A DNA stretch of 64,000 nucleotides from Geoalkalibacter subterraneus (GTDB lineage: Bacteria; Desulfobacterota; Desulfuromonadia; Desulfuromonadales; Geoalkalibacteraceae), in assembly GCF_000827125.1 (NCBI RefSeq), contig NZ_CP010311.1, positions 1 to 64,000 on the forward strand. Reading direction: 5' to 3'. Of this stretch, positions 12,894 to 21,529 are shown piece by piece. Below the pieces are notes generated by a model. The model was not told where the DNA came from. It was given only the letters and a program-made list of their open reading frames with translations, and made no database searches. The first letter of the stretch is position 1, and each line of letters starts with the position of its first letter. The position numbers and the translations under genes were made by a program.

Positions 12894-13889
12894 ATGAAAA
12901 TACGGATTTTGCCAGTTGTCTTGGCTGCACTGTCATGCATTTCTGCCGGCGCGGGGTGCGAGAAGCGCGGGCAGGGACTGCGCCTGGGGGGAGGACCCAG
13001 CGGCGGTACGTTTGTTGTTGCGGCACAGGCGGTCGCTGAAATCCTGCAGGAGGATATCACGGGGTTGCGGATCATCGTGGAACGCAGCGGCGGATCTCTG
13101 GCCAACTTGCAGGGCATTGAAGAAAAAGAACTGGATATGGCGCTGGTGTATGGTGCCGATCTGTATCTGGCGGCAACACCGTCGGATGGGGGCAGCAGGC
13201 TGCCTTCTCTGCAGCATACCCGGATTCTGGCCCGTCTTTACCCGGCCGCCGCACAACTGGTCGTTCTTGATGACAGCCGGATCAGGCTGCCGAGCCAACT
13301 GCGCGGGGCCCGTGTTGGAATCGGCAGCCCGGGCTCCGGTGCGTCCCTGGCTGCGGAGCGTTATTTTCGGGCCCTCGGCATCTGGGACCAACTTACACCG
13401 GTCTATATCGGCTATGAAGCGGCGATGGCCGAATTGATGCGGGGAAATCTCTCGGCGGTCTGGGAGATAGTCGGCGTGCCGAGCCCGTCGGTCACCCAGG
13501 CATCATCCAAGATCCCTCTGCGACTGCTCAACCTGCGCAGTTTGGCGGAACACGGCAATTTTTTTATTTCCAACCCTTTTTACCAGCCGATGGATATTGC
13601 ACCCCATACCTATCCGGGGCAGGACAAAGCGGTGGAGACCTTCAGCGACAGCGCTTTTCTAGTGGTCAGCGATACTTTCCCCGCGGCTGATGCGGCACGT
13701 GTCCTCCAGGTCATCCTGTCCGAAAAGGGAATAGAGCGCCTGCGTGCTGCCCATCCGGCCTTAAGCACATTCTCGGCTGGAGAGGCGCATAAACAGGTGC
13801 CGGCACCTCTCCATGAGGGTGTGAATGAATTGCAGAATTTCGTGGCGCCACCCCAGGTTTCGCCCCAATCCCAATCCCAGTCCCGATAA
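12894..13889 (+). CDS. TAXI-family TRAP transporter solute-binding lipoprotein
   Basis: The 331-aa protein has a lipoprotein signal with a lipobox near SAGAGC. It then carries TAXI-type motifs: LGGGPSGGTF near the mature N-terminus, ERSGGSLANL, LRGARVGIGSPGSGASLAA and PHTYPGQDKAVET. Family members bind substrates (often carboxylates) in the periplasm and deliver them to a DctM-like permease. No such permease lies nearby, so it is an orphan or works with one encoded elsewhere. It starts 5 nt after nth and converges with the PBP1A gene, 7 nt away. The C-terminus ends in a Q/S-rich tail. Confidence 0.82.
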   Translation: MKIRILPVVLAALSCISAGAGCEKRGQGLRLGGGPSGGTFVVAAQAVAEILQEDITGLRIIVERSGGSLANLQGIEEKELDMALVYGADLYLAATPSDGGSRLPSLQHTRILARLYPAAAQLVVLDDSRIRLPSQLRGARVGIGSPGSGASLAAERYFRALGIWDQLTPVYIGYEAAMAELMRGNLSAVWEIVGVPSPSVTQASSKIPLRLLNLRSLAEHGNFFISNPFYQPMDIAPHTYPGQDKAVETFSDSAFLVVSDTFPAADAARVLQVILSEKGIERLRAAHPALSTFSAGEAHKQVPAPLHEGVNELQNFVAPPQVSPQSQSQSR

Positions 13890-13896
13890 CGACCCA

Positions 13897-16302
13897 TCAT
13901 AGATCGAGGCGGAAAAAATCCTCGGCTCGCGGTTTTTCCTTATCCATGCTGTAGCTTGTCGGTGCCGTACCGGGAGCAAAAGCTTCTATGTAGAGGTCCG
14001 GAGCGTCTTCGACGGCCAGCAGACCGTTTTTTGGATCGATGGGCGCAAATTCGATGCTGTCGGGGACGGTGAAATGACGGGGCGCAACCTCGCGCAGGGC
14101 GCTTTGCATAAATTCAACCCAGGCTGGCGCTGCGGCCCGCGAACCGGTTTCCTGGCGACCCAGGGGGCGCTCCTGATCGTAGCCGACCCAGGAGACAGCC
14201 AGCAGCTGCGGCACGTACCCGACAAACCAGGCGTCTTTAAGATCGTTGGTGGTTCCGGTTTTCCCGGCCACCGGACGTCCCAGCGACCGGGCGCGCCAGC
14301 CGGTCCCTTCCTGCACAACGCTTTCCATGAGATTGGTCGTCAGGTAGGCGGTTTCCGGTGAAATGACCCGCACCGGCTCCTGGCGCAGCAGGCGCTGGTC
14401 GGCTTGCAGTCCCTGGCTGAAATCAGCCGGGTCGATCGATTCAAGTACCCGTCCGTCGCGATCTTCGATCCGTTTGATATAAGCCGGACTGACGCGAACG
14501 CCGCCGTTGGCGAAGACGCTGAATGCGGTCGCCATCTCCATGGGGGTCACCGCGCTGGAGCCCAGCGCCAGGGTCAGATCGCGCGCCAGCGGGCTTTCGA
14601 TACCGAGTTTGCGGGCATAATTAATCGCATAGCCGACCCCGATATCCTCAAGAATCTTGACCGTGACCACATTGCGCGAGTGGGCCAGGGCCTCGCGCAA
14701 TGTGGTCATGCCGTGAAATTTGTTCTCATAATTTTTCGGCTTCCACACATTGAGCTCGCCAGATTCAGCTTGCTCACGGTAGATCAACGGATTATCGAGA
14801 ATCATGGTTGCCGGAGTGTAGCCTTTATCGAGAGCCGCGGCAAAAATGATCGGCTTGATCGCGGATCCGGGAAGTCTCTGCGCCTGAACGGCACGATTGA
14901 ACTGGCTCTGTGAAAAATCTGCCCCCCCCACCATGGCTGTGACAAGTCCCGTTTTCGGATCCATGGCAACCAGCGCGCCCTGGGCCAGCGGAGGTTGTTC
15001 GAGTTCCACCCGCAATGCACCTTCCTCTGGTTCTTCAGAGGATATGAGGCGCACTTCAACGATGGAACCCAGGGGCAGACGGGTTTTGCCTCCGTCCACG
15101 TTGCCTGAGGGTGCGGCATCCGCCGGGACCACTTCGATGGACCCGGCCCATTTGGCCTGCTGCTTGTCGAAAACGGCCTGCCAGCGACCCAGGCGCAGTT
15201 TGACCGTAGATTTTGTGGAACCGGTGACCACCGCGCGAACCGGTTCCGTCACTGCGGCCAGACCGTCGGCAAACGTGCCGTTCATCTGCTCGTCAAGAAA
15301 ATCCCCCACCTGTTCTTCCGTCAGGATGTCGAGGGGCCCGCGGAAGCCGCGTCTTTTGTCATGGGCGCGCAGGTTCTCCCGCACCGCTGTCTGCGCTGCC
15401 AACTGCTGATCGAGATCCATGGAGGTGTGGACTTCAAGTCCCTGGGTGTAGAGCACCTCTTCACCAAAACGGTTCTCGAGGTAGCGGCGCACCTGTTCTG
15501 TGAAATAGGCGGCGTCGCGGATATAACGATTTTCCCGTGGGTGGATTTCGATCGCCTGCTCGAAGGCCTGCACAGCCTGCGCGGCATCGATGAAGCCTTC
15601 CTTGACCATGCGCTCCAGGACATACTGCTGGCGGACTTTGGCGCGTTCGAAGTTCCGGTAGGGGGAGTAGCGGCTGGGTGCCTGCGGCAGACCGGCCAGC
15701 ATGGCGCATTCGGCCAGGGTCAGATCCTTCACGTCCTTGTTGTAGTAGTTTTCCGCGGCGGCCTGCACACCGTAGGCGCCGTGACCGAGGTAGATCTGAT
15801 TGAGGTAGAGGTAGAGGATTCCTTCCTTGGAAAGCCTCTGTTCCATGCGCCAGGCCAGAATCGCTTCCTTGAATTTACGCGAGAATTTGCGCTCCGGAGT
15901 GAGCAGCAGACTTTTGGCCACCTGCTGGGTGATGGTGCTGCCCCCCTGAACGATTCCGCCGGCACGCAGGTTTTTAAGTGCCGCGCGGGCAATTGAGGGC
16001 AGGTCGATCCCCTCATGCTGGAAAAAATTGGCATCCTCCGCTGCAACGAAGGCCTGAATCAGCTGCCGCGGCATGCGCTCCACCGGAACCACGATACGTC
16101 GCTCCTTGAAATATTCGGCGATAATCTCACCGTTGGAGCTGTAAACGCGGGTAATGACCGGCGGGCGGTAGTCGGAAAGCGTGTCGACCTTCGGCAGGGA
16201 GGCGGAAACGTAGTAGTAGGCGCCGACAAGGGCGACGGCAGGGATCAGGATGGCCGCTGCCAGGGCCAGGGCAATGTATTTGACGACAGGACGTAGAGAC
16301 AT
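13897..16302 (-). CDS. mrcA: Penicillin-binding protein 1A (bifunctional transglycosylase/transpeptidase)
   Basis: This class A PBP polymerises and cross-links peptidoglycan. The 801-aa protein has an N-terminal transmembrane anchor. Its GT51 domain shows EDANFFQHEGID, GGSTITQQVAKSLLL and the LYLNQIYLGHGAYGVQAAA segment. The transpeptidase domain has SxxK in PGSAIKPI, SxN in HSRN and KTG in GKTGTTNDLKDAWF. I use ATG 16302 (MSLRPVVKY); a GTG at 16338 would add 12 residues. Neither start has a strong ribosome site. Two short inverted repeats (around 16305-16320 and 16321-16340) overlap this start region. The gene is monocistronic and converges with the TAXI gene. Confidence 0.95.
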   Translation of the reverse strand: MSLRPVVKYIALALAAAILIPAVALVGAYYYVSASLPKVDTLSDYRPPVITRVYSSNGEIIAEYFKERRIVVPVERMPRQLIQAFVAAEDANFFQHEGIDLPSIARAALKNLRAGGIVQGGSTITQQVAKSLLLTPERKFSRKFKEAILAWRMEQRLSKEGILYLYLNQIYLGHGAYGVQAAAENYYNKDVKDLTLAECAMLAGLPQAPSRYSPYRNFERAKVRQQYVLERMVKEGFIDAAQAVQAFEQAIEIHPRENRYIRDAAYFTEQVRRYLENRFGEEVLYTQGLEVHTSMDLDQQLAAQTAVRENLRAHDKRRGFRGPLDILTEEQVGDFLDEQMNGTFADGLAAVTEPVRAVVTGSTKSTVKLRLGRWQAVFDKQQAKWAGSIEVVPADAAPSGNVDGGKTRLPLGSIVEVRLISSEEPEEGALRVELEQPPLAQGALVAMDPKTGLVTAMVGGADFSQSQFNRAVQAQRLPGSAIKPIIFAAALDKGYTPATMILDNPLIYREQAESGELNVWKPKNYENKFHGMTTLREALAHSRNVVTVKILEDIGVGYAINYARKLGIESPLARDLTLALGSSAVTPMEMATAFSVFANGGVRVSPAYIKRIEDRDGRVLESIDPADFSQGLQADQRLLRQEPVRVISPETAYLTTNLMESVVQEGTGWRARSLGRPVAGKTGTTNDLKDAWFVGYVPQLLAVSWVGYDQERPLGRQETGSRAAAPAWVEFMQSALREVAPRHFTVPDSIEFAPIDPKNGLLAVEDAPDLYIEAFAPGTAPTSYSMDKEKPRAEDFFRLDL

Positions 16303-16444
16303 GGAAAAAAGCCTTTTTTCAGGTGTTTCGACGAACACCTATGATACCATGAGGACAAAAGGCCAGCAACTGTTTTGCCGTTTCCCTTCATAGGGTGCTG
16401 TGATATGCTTTATAAGTATGTATATGCAAGGCAACTGTTCAGCA

Positions 16445-16549
16445 TGGGGTCGCAACTCCCATGTCAAGGGACACTTTTCGCCGTCCCTGGCCGTTTGACT
16501 GGCGCCCTCCATGGCGCCAGACACCCTTGTCATGGGAGCTGCGACCCCA
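16445..16549. repeat. Palindromic 103-bp repeat, copy A
   Basis: About 25-nt arms begin GGGGTCGCAACTCCCATG and end CATGGGAGCTGCGACCCC, with two mismatches between arms. The middle has a second hairpin, CTGGCGCC-ctccat-GGCGCCAG. It lies between the divergent PBP1A gene and the diheme lipoprotein gene. It matches copies at 34490, 45923 and, reversed and shortened, 50997. Confidence 0.9.
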
Positions 16550-16616
16550 CACAAGGTGAATAAATACTATGCAAGATTGTTTCTGCGGCCTAATTCAACG
16601 ACAGGTGTTGCTCGTG

Positions 16617-16943
16617 ATGAAAAAAATTCTCTTGTTTTCAGTCCTTTGTGCTTATCTTGTGCTGATCGGCTGTGCCATGTTCGGCAGTTGGAAGGCGATT
16701 CCTGCTCCGGGCGGGTGTGATCAGTGCCATGAAGCAGAGATCAACAACGATTGGAGCATCAAGGTTTCGCCGGTTGCTCTTAACGATGAGAGCGGTACGC
16801 CAAGCTTTCAAAAACCGACTTCAATGCTGCCGCGGGCCATTTCTCCCCTTGAACAGCAGAAGGTCACTGATCAGCGCTGTTTCCGCTGCCACAAAGGTCC
16901 GGACAAGGCTCATACCGAGTACAAGGGACGTTATCACCACTGA
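16617..16943 (+). CDS. Small diheme c-type cytochrome lipoprotein
   Basis: The 108-aa protein starts MKKILLFSVLCAYLVLIGC, a lipoprotein signal with lipobox LIGC. Two CXXCH heme-attachment motifs follow: CDQCH near residue 31 and CFRCH near residue 91. It is likely an outer- or inner-membrane-anchored periplasmic electron carrier; the redox partner is unknown. The ATG at 16617 fits the signal peptide better than an upstream in-frame ATG at 16569. It ends 16 nt before pyruvate kinase, so the two may be co-transcribed. Confidence 0.8.
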   Translation: MKKILLFSVLCAYLVLIGCAMFGSWKAIPAPGGCDQCHEAEINNDWSIKVSPVALNDESGTPSFQKPTSMLPRAISPLEQQKVTDQRCFRCHKGPDKAHTEYKGRYHH

Positions 16944-16959
16944 TTTGCGGAGAAGAGGC

Positions 16960-18408
16960 ATGTTCAGGCGAACCAAGATCGTTGCAACGGTAGGGCCGGC
17001 CTCTGCCGATAAAGAACAGCTGCGTGCTCTGATGGAGGCCGGGGCCGATGTGTTCCGGCTCAATTTTTCTCACGGTAGCCATGCTGATAAGGCACAGTGG
17101 ATCAAGGATATCCGTGAGCTGTCCGTTCAGCGGCGCCAGGCGGTCGGAATCCTCGGCGATCTGCAGGGGCCCAAGATCCGCGCCGGCCTGATGGCGGGCG
17201 GTGCCATGCTGCTTGAAACCGGACAGCAGGTGGTTTTGACCACCCGCGATGTCCTGGGTACAGACGGTGTCATCCCCACGACTTACGAGGCACTGCCCCG
17301 TGATGTGATCGTCGGCAACCGGATCCTGCTGGATGACGGCCTGCTGGAACTGGAAGTTCTCAGGGTAGAAGATGAGGACGTCTTCTGCCGGGTTAAAGTC
17401 GGGGGCGTGCTTAAAGACCGCAAGGGGATCAACCTGCCGGGGGTCAAGGTCTCGGCTCCGGCCCTGACCGAAAAAGACGTGGCGGATCTCGATTTCTGCA
17501 TTGAACACGAGCTCGATTATGTGGCTCTCTCCTTCGTGCGCCACCCCCGTGATATCTGGGAATTGAAAAACCGGCTGTTTCAGGTCAAGGCGGATCCGCT
17601 GGTGATTGCCAAAATCGAGAAACCGGAAGCGGTTGAGAATTTTGCCGACATTCTTGAAGCCTGTGACGGGATCATGGTGGCGCGCGGCGATCTCGGCGTG
17701 GAGATGCAGCCGGAGAAGGTGCCGCTGATTCAGAAAAATATCATCCGCGCCTGCAACGCCGCCGGAAAACCGGTGATTACCGCCACCCAGATGCTCGAGA
17801 GCATGGTCAGCAACCCGCGCCCGACCCGCGCCGAAACCTCCGATGTCGCCAATGCCATTCTCGATGGCACCGATGCGGTGATGCTTTCGGCGGAAACCGC
17901 CTCCGGCAGCTACCCGGTGGAAGCGGTTTCGCTGATGGCCCGGGTGGCCGAGGATGTGGAGACCGATCCCGCCCTGCGCAAGGTGGTCTTTCATCCCATC
18001 TCGGAAAACCGGGGCTATCGCCACCTGCCCGAGGCGATCGGCCAGGCCGCCTGCCAGGTGGCCTCAACCCTGGACGCTGCGGGCATACTCGCCTTCACTC
18101 AGACCGGCAGCACTGCGGCCCTGGTGGCCAAATTCCGGCCCAATGTCTCCATCTATGCGGTCACTCCCGCCCAGAAGGTTCGGCGGCGGCTGGCTCTCTA
18201 TGCAGGAATCCGTTCTTTGCGGGTTGATATTGAGGGGGATACTGAAGCGCAGATCCGTTCCGTCGAAAAGGCGGTGCTTGATGCCGGCGTTCTCAAACGG
18301 GGCGAGGTCGTGGTCATTACCATGGGCAGCCCGGTTTCCGCTCCCGGGACCACCAATCTGATGAAGGTCCATCGTCTCGGCACCGGTGATTTTTATGAAG
18401 TGCATTGA
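16960..18408 (+). CDS. pyk: Pyruvate kinase
   Basis: This enzyme transfers phosphate from phosphoenolpyruvate to ADP in the last step of glycolysis. The 482-aa protein begins MFRRTKIVATVGPASADKEQ. It contains MEAGADVFRLNFSHGSHADK, GDLQGPKIRAG and the active-site segment IAKIEKPEAVENF-x-DGIMVARGDLGVE. The start at 16960 follows AGAAGAGG; longer in-frame extensions overlap the cytochrome gene in another frame and are not conserved. The C-terminal allosteric domain is complete. queC follows 30 nt later. Confidence 0.96.
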   Translation: MFRRTKIVATVGPASADKEQLRALMEAGADVFRLNFSHGSHADKAQWIKDIRELSVQRRQAVGILGDLQGPKIRAGLMAGGAMLLETGQQVVLTTRDVLGTDGVIPTTYEALPRDVIVGNRILLDDGLLELEVLRVEDEDVFCRVKVGGVLKDRKGINLPGVKVSAPALTEKDVADLDFCIEHELDYVALSFVRHPRDIWELKNRLFQVKADPLVIAKIEKPEAVENFADILEACDGIMVARGDLGVEMQPEKVPLIQKNIIRACNAAGKPVITATQMLESMVSNPRPTRAETSDVANAILDGTDAVMLSAETASGSYPVEAVSLMARVAEDVETDPALRKVVFHPISENRGYRHLPEAIGQAACQVASTLDAAGILAFTQTGSTAALVAKFRPNVSIYAVTPAQKVRRRLALYAGIRSLRVDIEGDTEAQIRSVEKAVLDAGVLKRGEVVVITMGSPVSAPGTTNLMKVHRLGTGDFYEVH

Positions 18409-18438
18409 AAAATGACGGATGCGGAGAAAACGACAGAG

Positions 18439-19113
18439 ATGAAAAAAGCCGTTGTTCTTTACAGTGGCGGGCTTGATTCGACCACCTGTATGGCCATCGC
18501 CCGCAGTGAGGGATTTACCCCTTACGCCCTGTCTTTTGCCTACGGGCAGCGCCATTCGATCGAGCTGCAGAAGGCCCGCGAATATGCGCCGCGCATCGGC
18601 GCCGCCGACCACCTGGTGGTCGAGGTGGACCTGCGCCGCATCGGCGGCAGCGCCTTGACCACCGACCTTGAAGTGCCCAAGGCCGGGGTAGAGCCCGATG
18701 AGATCCCGGTCACCTATGTGCCGGCGCGCAATACCGTTTTTCTCTCCTTTGCGCTGGGCTGGGCCGAGGTGCTGGGGGCCTTCGATATCTTCATCGGCGT
18801 CAACGCCCTGGACTATTCCGGCTATCCCGACTGCCGCCCGGAGTATATCGCCTCCTTCGAACAGACCGCCAATCTGGCTACCCGCGCCGCCGTGCAGGGA
18901 GAAGGACGCTATCGTATCCATGCGCCCCTGATCGACCTGACCAAGGGCGAGATCATCCGCCGGGGCATGGAGCTGGGGGTGGATTATTCGTTGACACACT
19001 CCTGCTACGATCCCACCCCGGAGGGGCTGGCCTGCGGCACCTGCGATTCCTGCCGCCTGCGCCTCAAAGGCTTCGCCGAAGCCGGAGTCAGCGACCCGGT
19101 CACTTATCGTTGA
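18439..19113 (+). CDS. queC: 7-cyano-7-deazaguanine synthase
   Basis: QueC converts 7-carboxy-7-deazaguanine to preQ0, using ATP and ammonia, in queuosine biosynthesis. From [19 protein letters not shown] the protein is 224 aa, with the PP-loop SGGLDS at the start. The zinc-binding cysteines are near the C-terminus in [17 protein letters not shown]. An ATG at 18412 would add nine residues; neither start has a strong ribosome site. It lies between pyk and folE2. FolE2 makes the dihydroneopterin triphosphate used early in the same pathway, so the pairing is functional. Confidence 0.94.
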   Translation: MKKAVVLYSGGLDSTTCMAIARSEGFTPYALSFAYGQRHSIELQKAREYAPRIGAADHLVVEVDLRRIGGSALTTDLEVPKAGVEPDEIPVTYVPARNTVFLSFALGWAEVLGAFDIFIGVNALDYSGYPDCRPEYIASFEQTANLATRAAVQGEGRYRIHAPLIDLTKGEIIRRGMELGVDYSLTHSCYDPTPEGLACGTCDSCRLRLKGFAEAGVSDPVTYR

Positions 19114-19122
19114 CAAGTTTTT

Positions 19123-19355
19123 TTAGCCACTAAGACTCTAAGATCACTAAGAAAACCATAAAATCTTTTTCAACGCAGAGGCGCAGAGATTTTGACGCGG
19201 AGACGGAGAGAATTTAATATTAAAAACAAGGTTTTTTAGGTTTTAAACCCAAAAGATAGTTTTTGATTTTCTCTCTGCGCCTCTGCGCTAAGTCCTCTGC
19301 GTCTCTCCGTTAAATCTTTTGATTTTCTTAGTGATCTTAGAGTCTTCGTGGCTAA
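19123..19355. repeat. Long inverted repeat between queC and folE2
   Basis: Outer arms of 33 nt (19123-19155 and 19323-19355) are complementary except at one position. Inner imperfect arms rich in CGCAGAGGCGCAGAGA (19174-19189; complement at 19272-19287) extend the palindrome. The AT-rich centre is about 60 nt. No open reading frame of note lies within. Such CACTAAGACTCTAAGA-like palindromes resemble dispersed repeats I recall from Geobacter-type genomes. Only one copy is seen in this window. Confidence 0.8.
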
Positions 19356-19382
19356 TCATATCCCCCACGAAGAGGTCCAATC

Positions 19383-20165
19383 ATGGCAGAGATGCCCGAT
19401 CTGCAGCAGTCCCCCGATACCCGCAACGTTGCCATCGACAAGGTCGGCGTGAAAAATATCCGCTATCCCATCGTGGTAAGCGACAAGAGCAAGGTGCGCC
19501 AGCACACCGTGGCGCGGGTCAACATGTATGTGGATCTGCCCCATCACTTCAAGGGCACCCACATGAGCCGTTTCATCGAGGTGCTCAATCTCTATCACGG
19601 TGAGATCAGCATCGAGAGCCTCGACACCATTCTGCACGAGATGAAAAAACGCCTCGAAGCGAGCCGTGCCTACCTGGAGCTGGATTTCCCCTATTTCATC
19701 GAGAAAACAGCGCCGGTTTCCGGGGCGGTCGGTTTGATGGAGTATCAATGCCGCATGCTGGGGATCCTGGGGGAAAAGCAGGATTTCGTGCTGGGGGTGA
19801 CGGTACCGGTGACATCCCTGTGCCCCTGTTCGCGCGAGATCAGTGCCCGTGGTGCCCATAACCAGCGCAGCCTGATCAGCGTGCAGATACGCTATCGCGA
19901 CCACGTCTGGATTGAAGACCTGGTCGGCTGGCTCGAGGAGTGCGCCAGCGCTCCTGTTTACTCTCTGCTCAAGCGCGAAGATGAGAAGGCGGTGACGGAG
20001 CAGGCCTATGACAACCCCATGTTTGTGGAGGATATCGTGCGTGCGGTGACCGTGCGCCTGTCCTCCATCGCCCGCATCACCTGGTTTCAGGTGGAATGTG
20101 AGAATTTTGAATCGATCCACAACCACTCCGCCTATGCCCTGGTTGAGCACAGGGAACAGCGATGA
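19383..20165 (+). CDS. folE2: GTP cyclohydrolase FolE2 (type IB)
   Basis: This enzyme converts GTP to 7,8-dihydroneopterin triphosphate, the first step of folate and queuosine synthesis. The 260-aa protein carries family motifs: NVAIDKVGVKNIRYP, HFKGTHMSRF, VPVTSLCPCSREIS and GAHNQRSLI. The conserved cysteine is in SLCPCS. FolE2 is known as the metal-flexible alternative to zinc-dependent FolE. The ATG has AGAGG about 12 nt upstream. It lies downstream of queC across the long inverted repeat. Confidence 0.94.
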   Translation: MAEMPDLQQSPDTRNVAIDKVGVKNIRYPIVVSDKSKVRQHTVARVNMYVDLPHHFKGTHMSRFIEVLNLYHGEISIESLDTILHEMKKRLEASRAYLELDFPYFIEKTAPVSGAVGLMEYQCRMLGILGEKQDFVLGVTVPVTSLCPCSREISARGAHNQRSLISVQIRYRDHVWIEDLVGWLEECASAPVYSLLKREDEKAVTEQAYDNPMFVEDIVRAVTVRLSSIARITWFQVECENFESIHNHSAYALVEHREQR

Positions 20166-20190
20166 TTTCCTCCCGCCACGAAGGGCCTGC

Positions 20191-20199
20191 TGTGGATAA
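20191..20199 (-). promoter_or_regulatory. Perfect DnaA box (TTATCCACA)
   Basis: TGTGGATAA on the plus strand is the complement of the DnaA consensus. As at 12198 it is followed by TGTGAAAAA. It lies about 100 nt upstream of the PAS gene and just before its likely promoter. Confidence 0.5.
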
Positions 20200-20228
20200 A
20201 GCTGTGAAAAAAGTTGATAACTCCTGAG

Positions 20229-20257
20229 TTGCAAAAAGTTTAAAAGTGGTTTAATAT
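20229..20257 (+). promoter_or_regulatory. Sigma-70-type promoter of the PAS gene
   Basis: TTGCAA at 20229-20234 and TAATAT at 20252-20257 are separated by 17 nt. Downstream, ATGGAAGCT (20260-20268) and AGCTTCCAT (20287-20295) form a 9-bp inverted repeat that covers part of the ribosome site and the start codon. Confidence 0.5.
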
Positions 20258-20293
20258 TCATGGAAGCTAATATGGATATTCAAAGGAGCTTCC

Positions 20294-21337
20294 ATGCGCT
20301 CAGTTAAACTTCTGATTTTAAACACCTTCATTGCAGCTCTGGTGCTCGGCCTTGTTTTTTCCTGGCATTATCACAATGCAATGGCAAAGGGAGAAAAAGA
20401 GTTTTTTTCCCAACAGATGCGTCTTGCACGTCAAAGTGCACTTTTGATCGAACAACAAAGTGAGGGTGTCGCGCCTGAAACGGTCATGGTGCAGTTGTTC
20501 GGCGATCGCAGCCAGGGGCTGCTGGGGAATAATCAGATCGCCTTTTACAGCCGTGAAAAACAGAGCTTCTCGCAACCTGCGAATTTACCGGCACCATTGA
20601 TGCCGCCTCTGGAAAGCAGTCGCGATCTGGCCCAACGCCTGCAGCGCGGCGCTCATGGAAGCCTTTCTGTTGATTCGGAAAAGGGCAGGCTCCTGTTGAC
20701 GTTTCTGCCCCTGGATCATAAAACAACGCTGGTTGTGGCTGCTGCACGAGATGAGGCTCTAGCGCCGATAAAATTTATGGGACGGTCCCTCTGGCTTCTG
20801 GTATTGCTGCTGCCAGCAGTGTTTTTGATGGCACTGCCCTTCAGGCGCGAACATTCTGAGACCGGCGGGGTGGAAAATAGCGAGATTGATTCTGAGTCGA
20901 TGTCCGACCTGAAGGATCAAAACCGGTTGCTGGAGCAGGAAAATTCCATGCTGTCTGTTGCCCGCCGTGAATATCAACTGCTGGTTGAAGGGAGCAACAT
21001 CGGGCTGGCGCGTCTCAATTCCAACGGTCAGATCCAGTTCTGCAGTCATGCCCTGCTTGACCTGGCGGGGTGCCGGCGTCAGGACATTACTGGTCGCAAC
21101 CTGCTCGATCTTGATATTTTCTCCGCAGCGGATCAGGAAATTCTGCGCAATGCCGTGGCAGAGGTGCGTGAAGGCATTCCGGCCAGGCCGGTGATCACAA
21201 CTCTTCATCCGGGGGAAACGGATAACTCGGTGGAAGTTTATTTCTCTCCTCTTCACATCGAAGGAACCCTGACCGGCATGATTGCATGGTTGCGCCCCGT
21301 TGATGGAAGGCTGAATCTCTCCGCTCAAGCCGGCTGA
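20294..21337 (+). CDS. Membrane protein with periplasmic sensor region and cytoplasmic PAS domain
   Basis: The 347-aa protein has a transmembrane helix at about residues 5-24, a periplasmic region of about 135 residues, and a second helix at about 162-182. A short coiled-coil stretch (LKDQNRLLEQENSML) follows, then a PAS domain from about 222 to 335 (EGSNIGLARLNSNGQIQFC, DLAGCRRQDITGRN). There is no kinase, GGDEF, EAL or DNA-binding output domain, so it may signal through a partner. AAAGGAG lies 5-9 nt before the ATG. It precedes the tol operon but probably has its own promoter. Confidence 0.75.
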   Translation: MRSVKLLILNTFIAALVLGLVFSWHYHNAMAKGEKEFFSQQMRLARQSALLIEQQSEGVAPETVMVQLFGDRSQGLLGNNQIAFYSREKQSFSQPANLPAPLMPPLESSRDLAQRLQRGAHGSLSVDSEKGRLLLTFLPLDHKTTLVVAAARDEALAPIKFMGRSLWLLVLLLPAVFLMALPFRREHSETGGVENSEIDSESMSDLKDQNRLLEQENSMLSVARREYQLLVEGSNIGLARLNSNGQIQFCSHALLDLAGCRRQDITGRNLLDLDIFSAADQEILRNAVAEVREGIPARPVITTLHPGETDNSVEVYFSPLHIEGTLTGMIAWLRPVDGRLNLSAQAG

Positions 21338-21451
21338 ATCCCTCCTCCCTGACATGATGCCCGACCGCCGCCTCCGGCGAGAATTGCCCAACTTACTGTC
21401 GGATCTCGAAAAAACGTCGGGTCTGCCCGGGTGTTGACGCATCTGCCGTTG

Positions 21452-21480
21452 TTGACTTGTCCTGTGTGATCCTCGATAAT
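21452..21480 (+). promoter_or_regulatory. Sigma-70-type promoter of the tol operon
   Basis: TTGACT (21452-21457) and GATAAT (21475-21480) are separated by 17 nt and lie 50 nt before the tolQ start. Confidence 0.55.
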
Positions 21481-21529
21481 CTGCACGTTGTCCTCAAGCC
21501 AATCTTTTTTCCTCAGTGGGAGGCGATCC

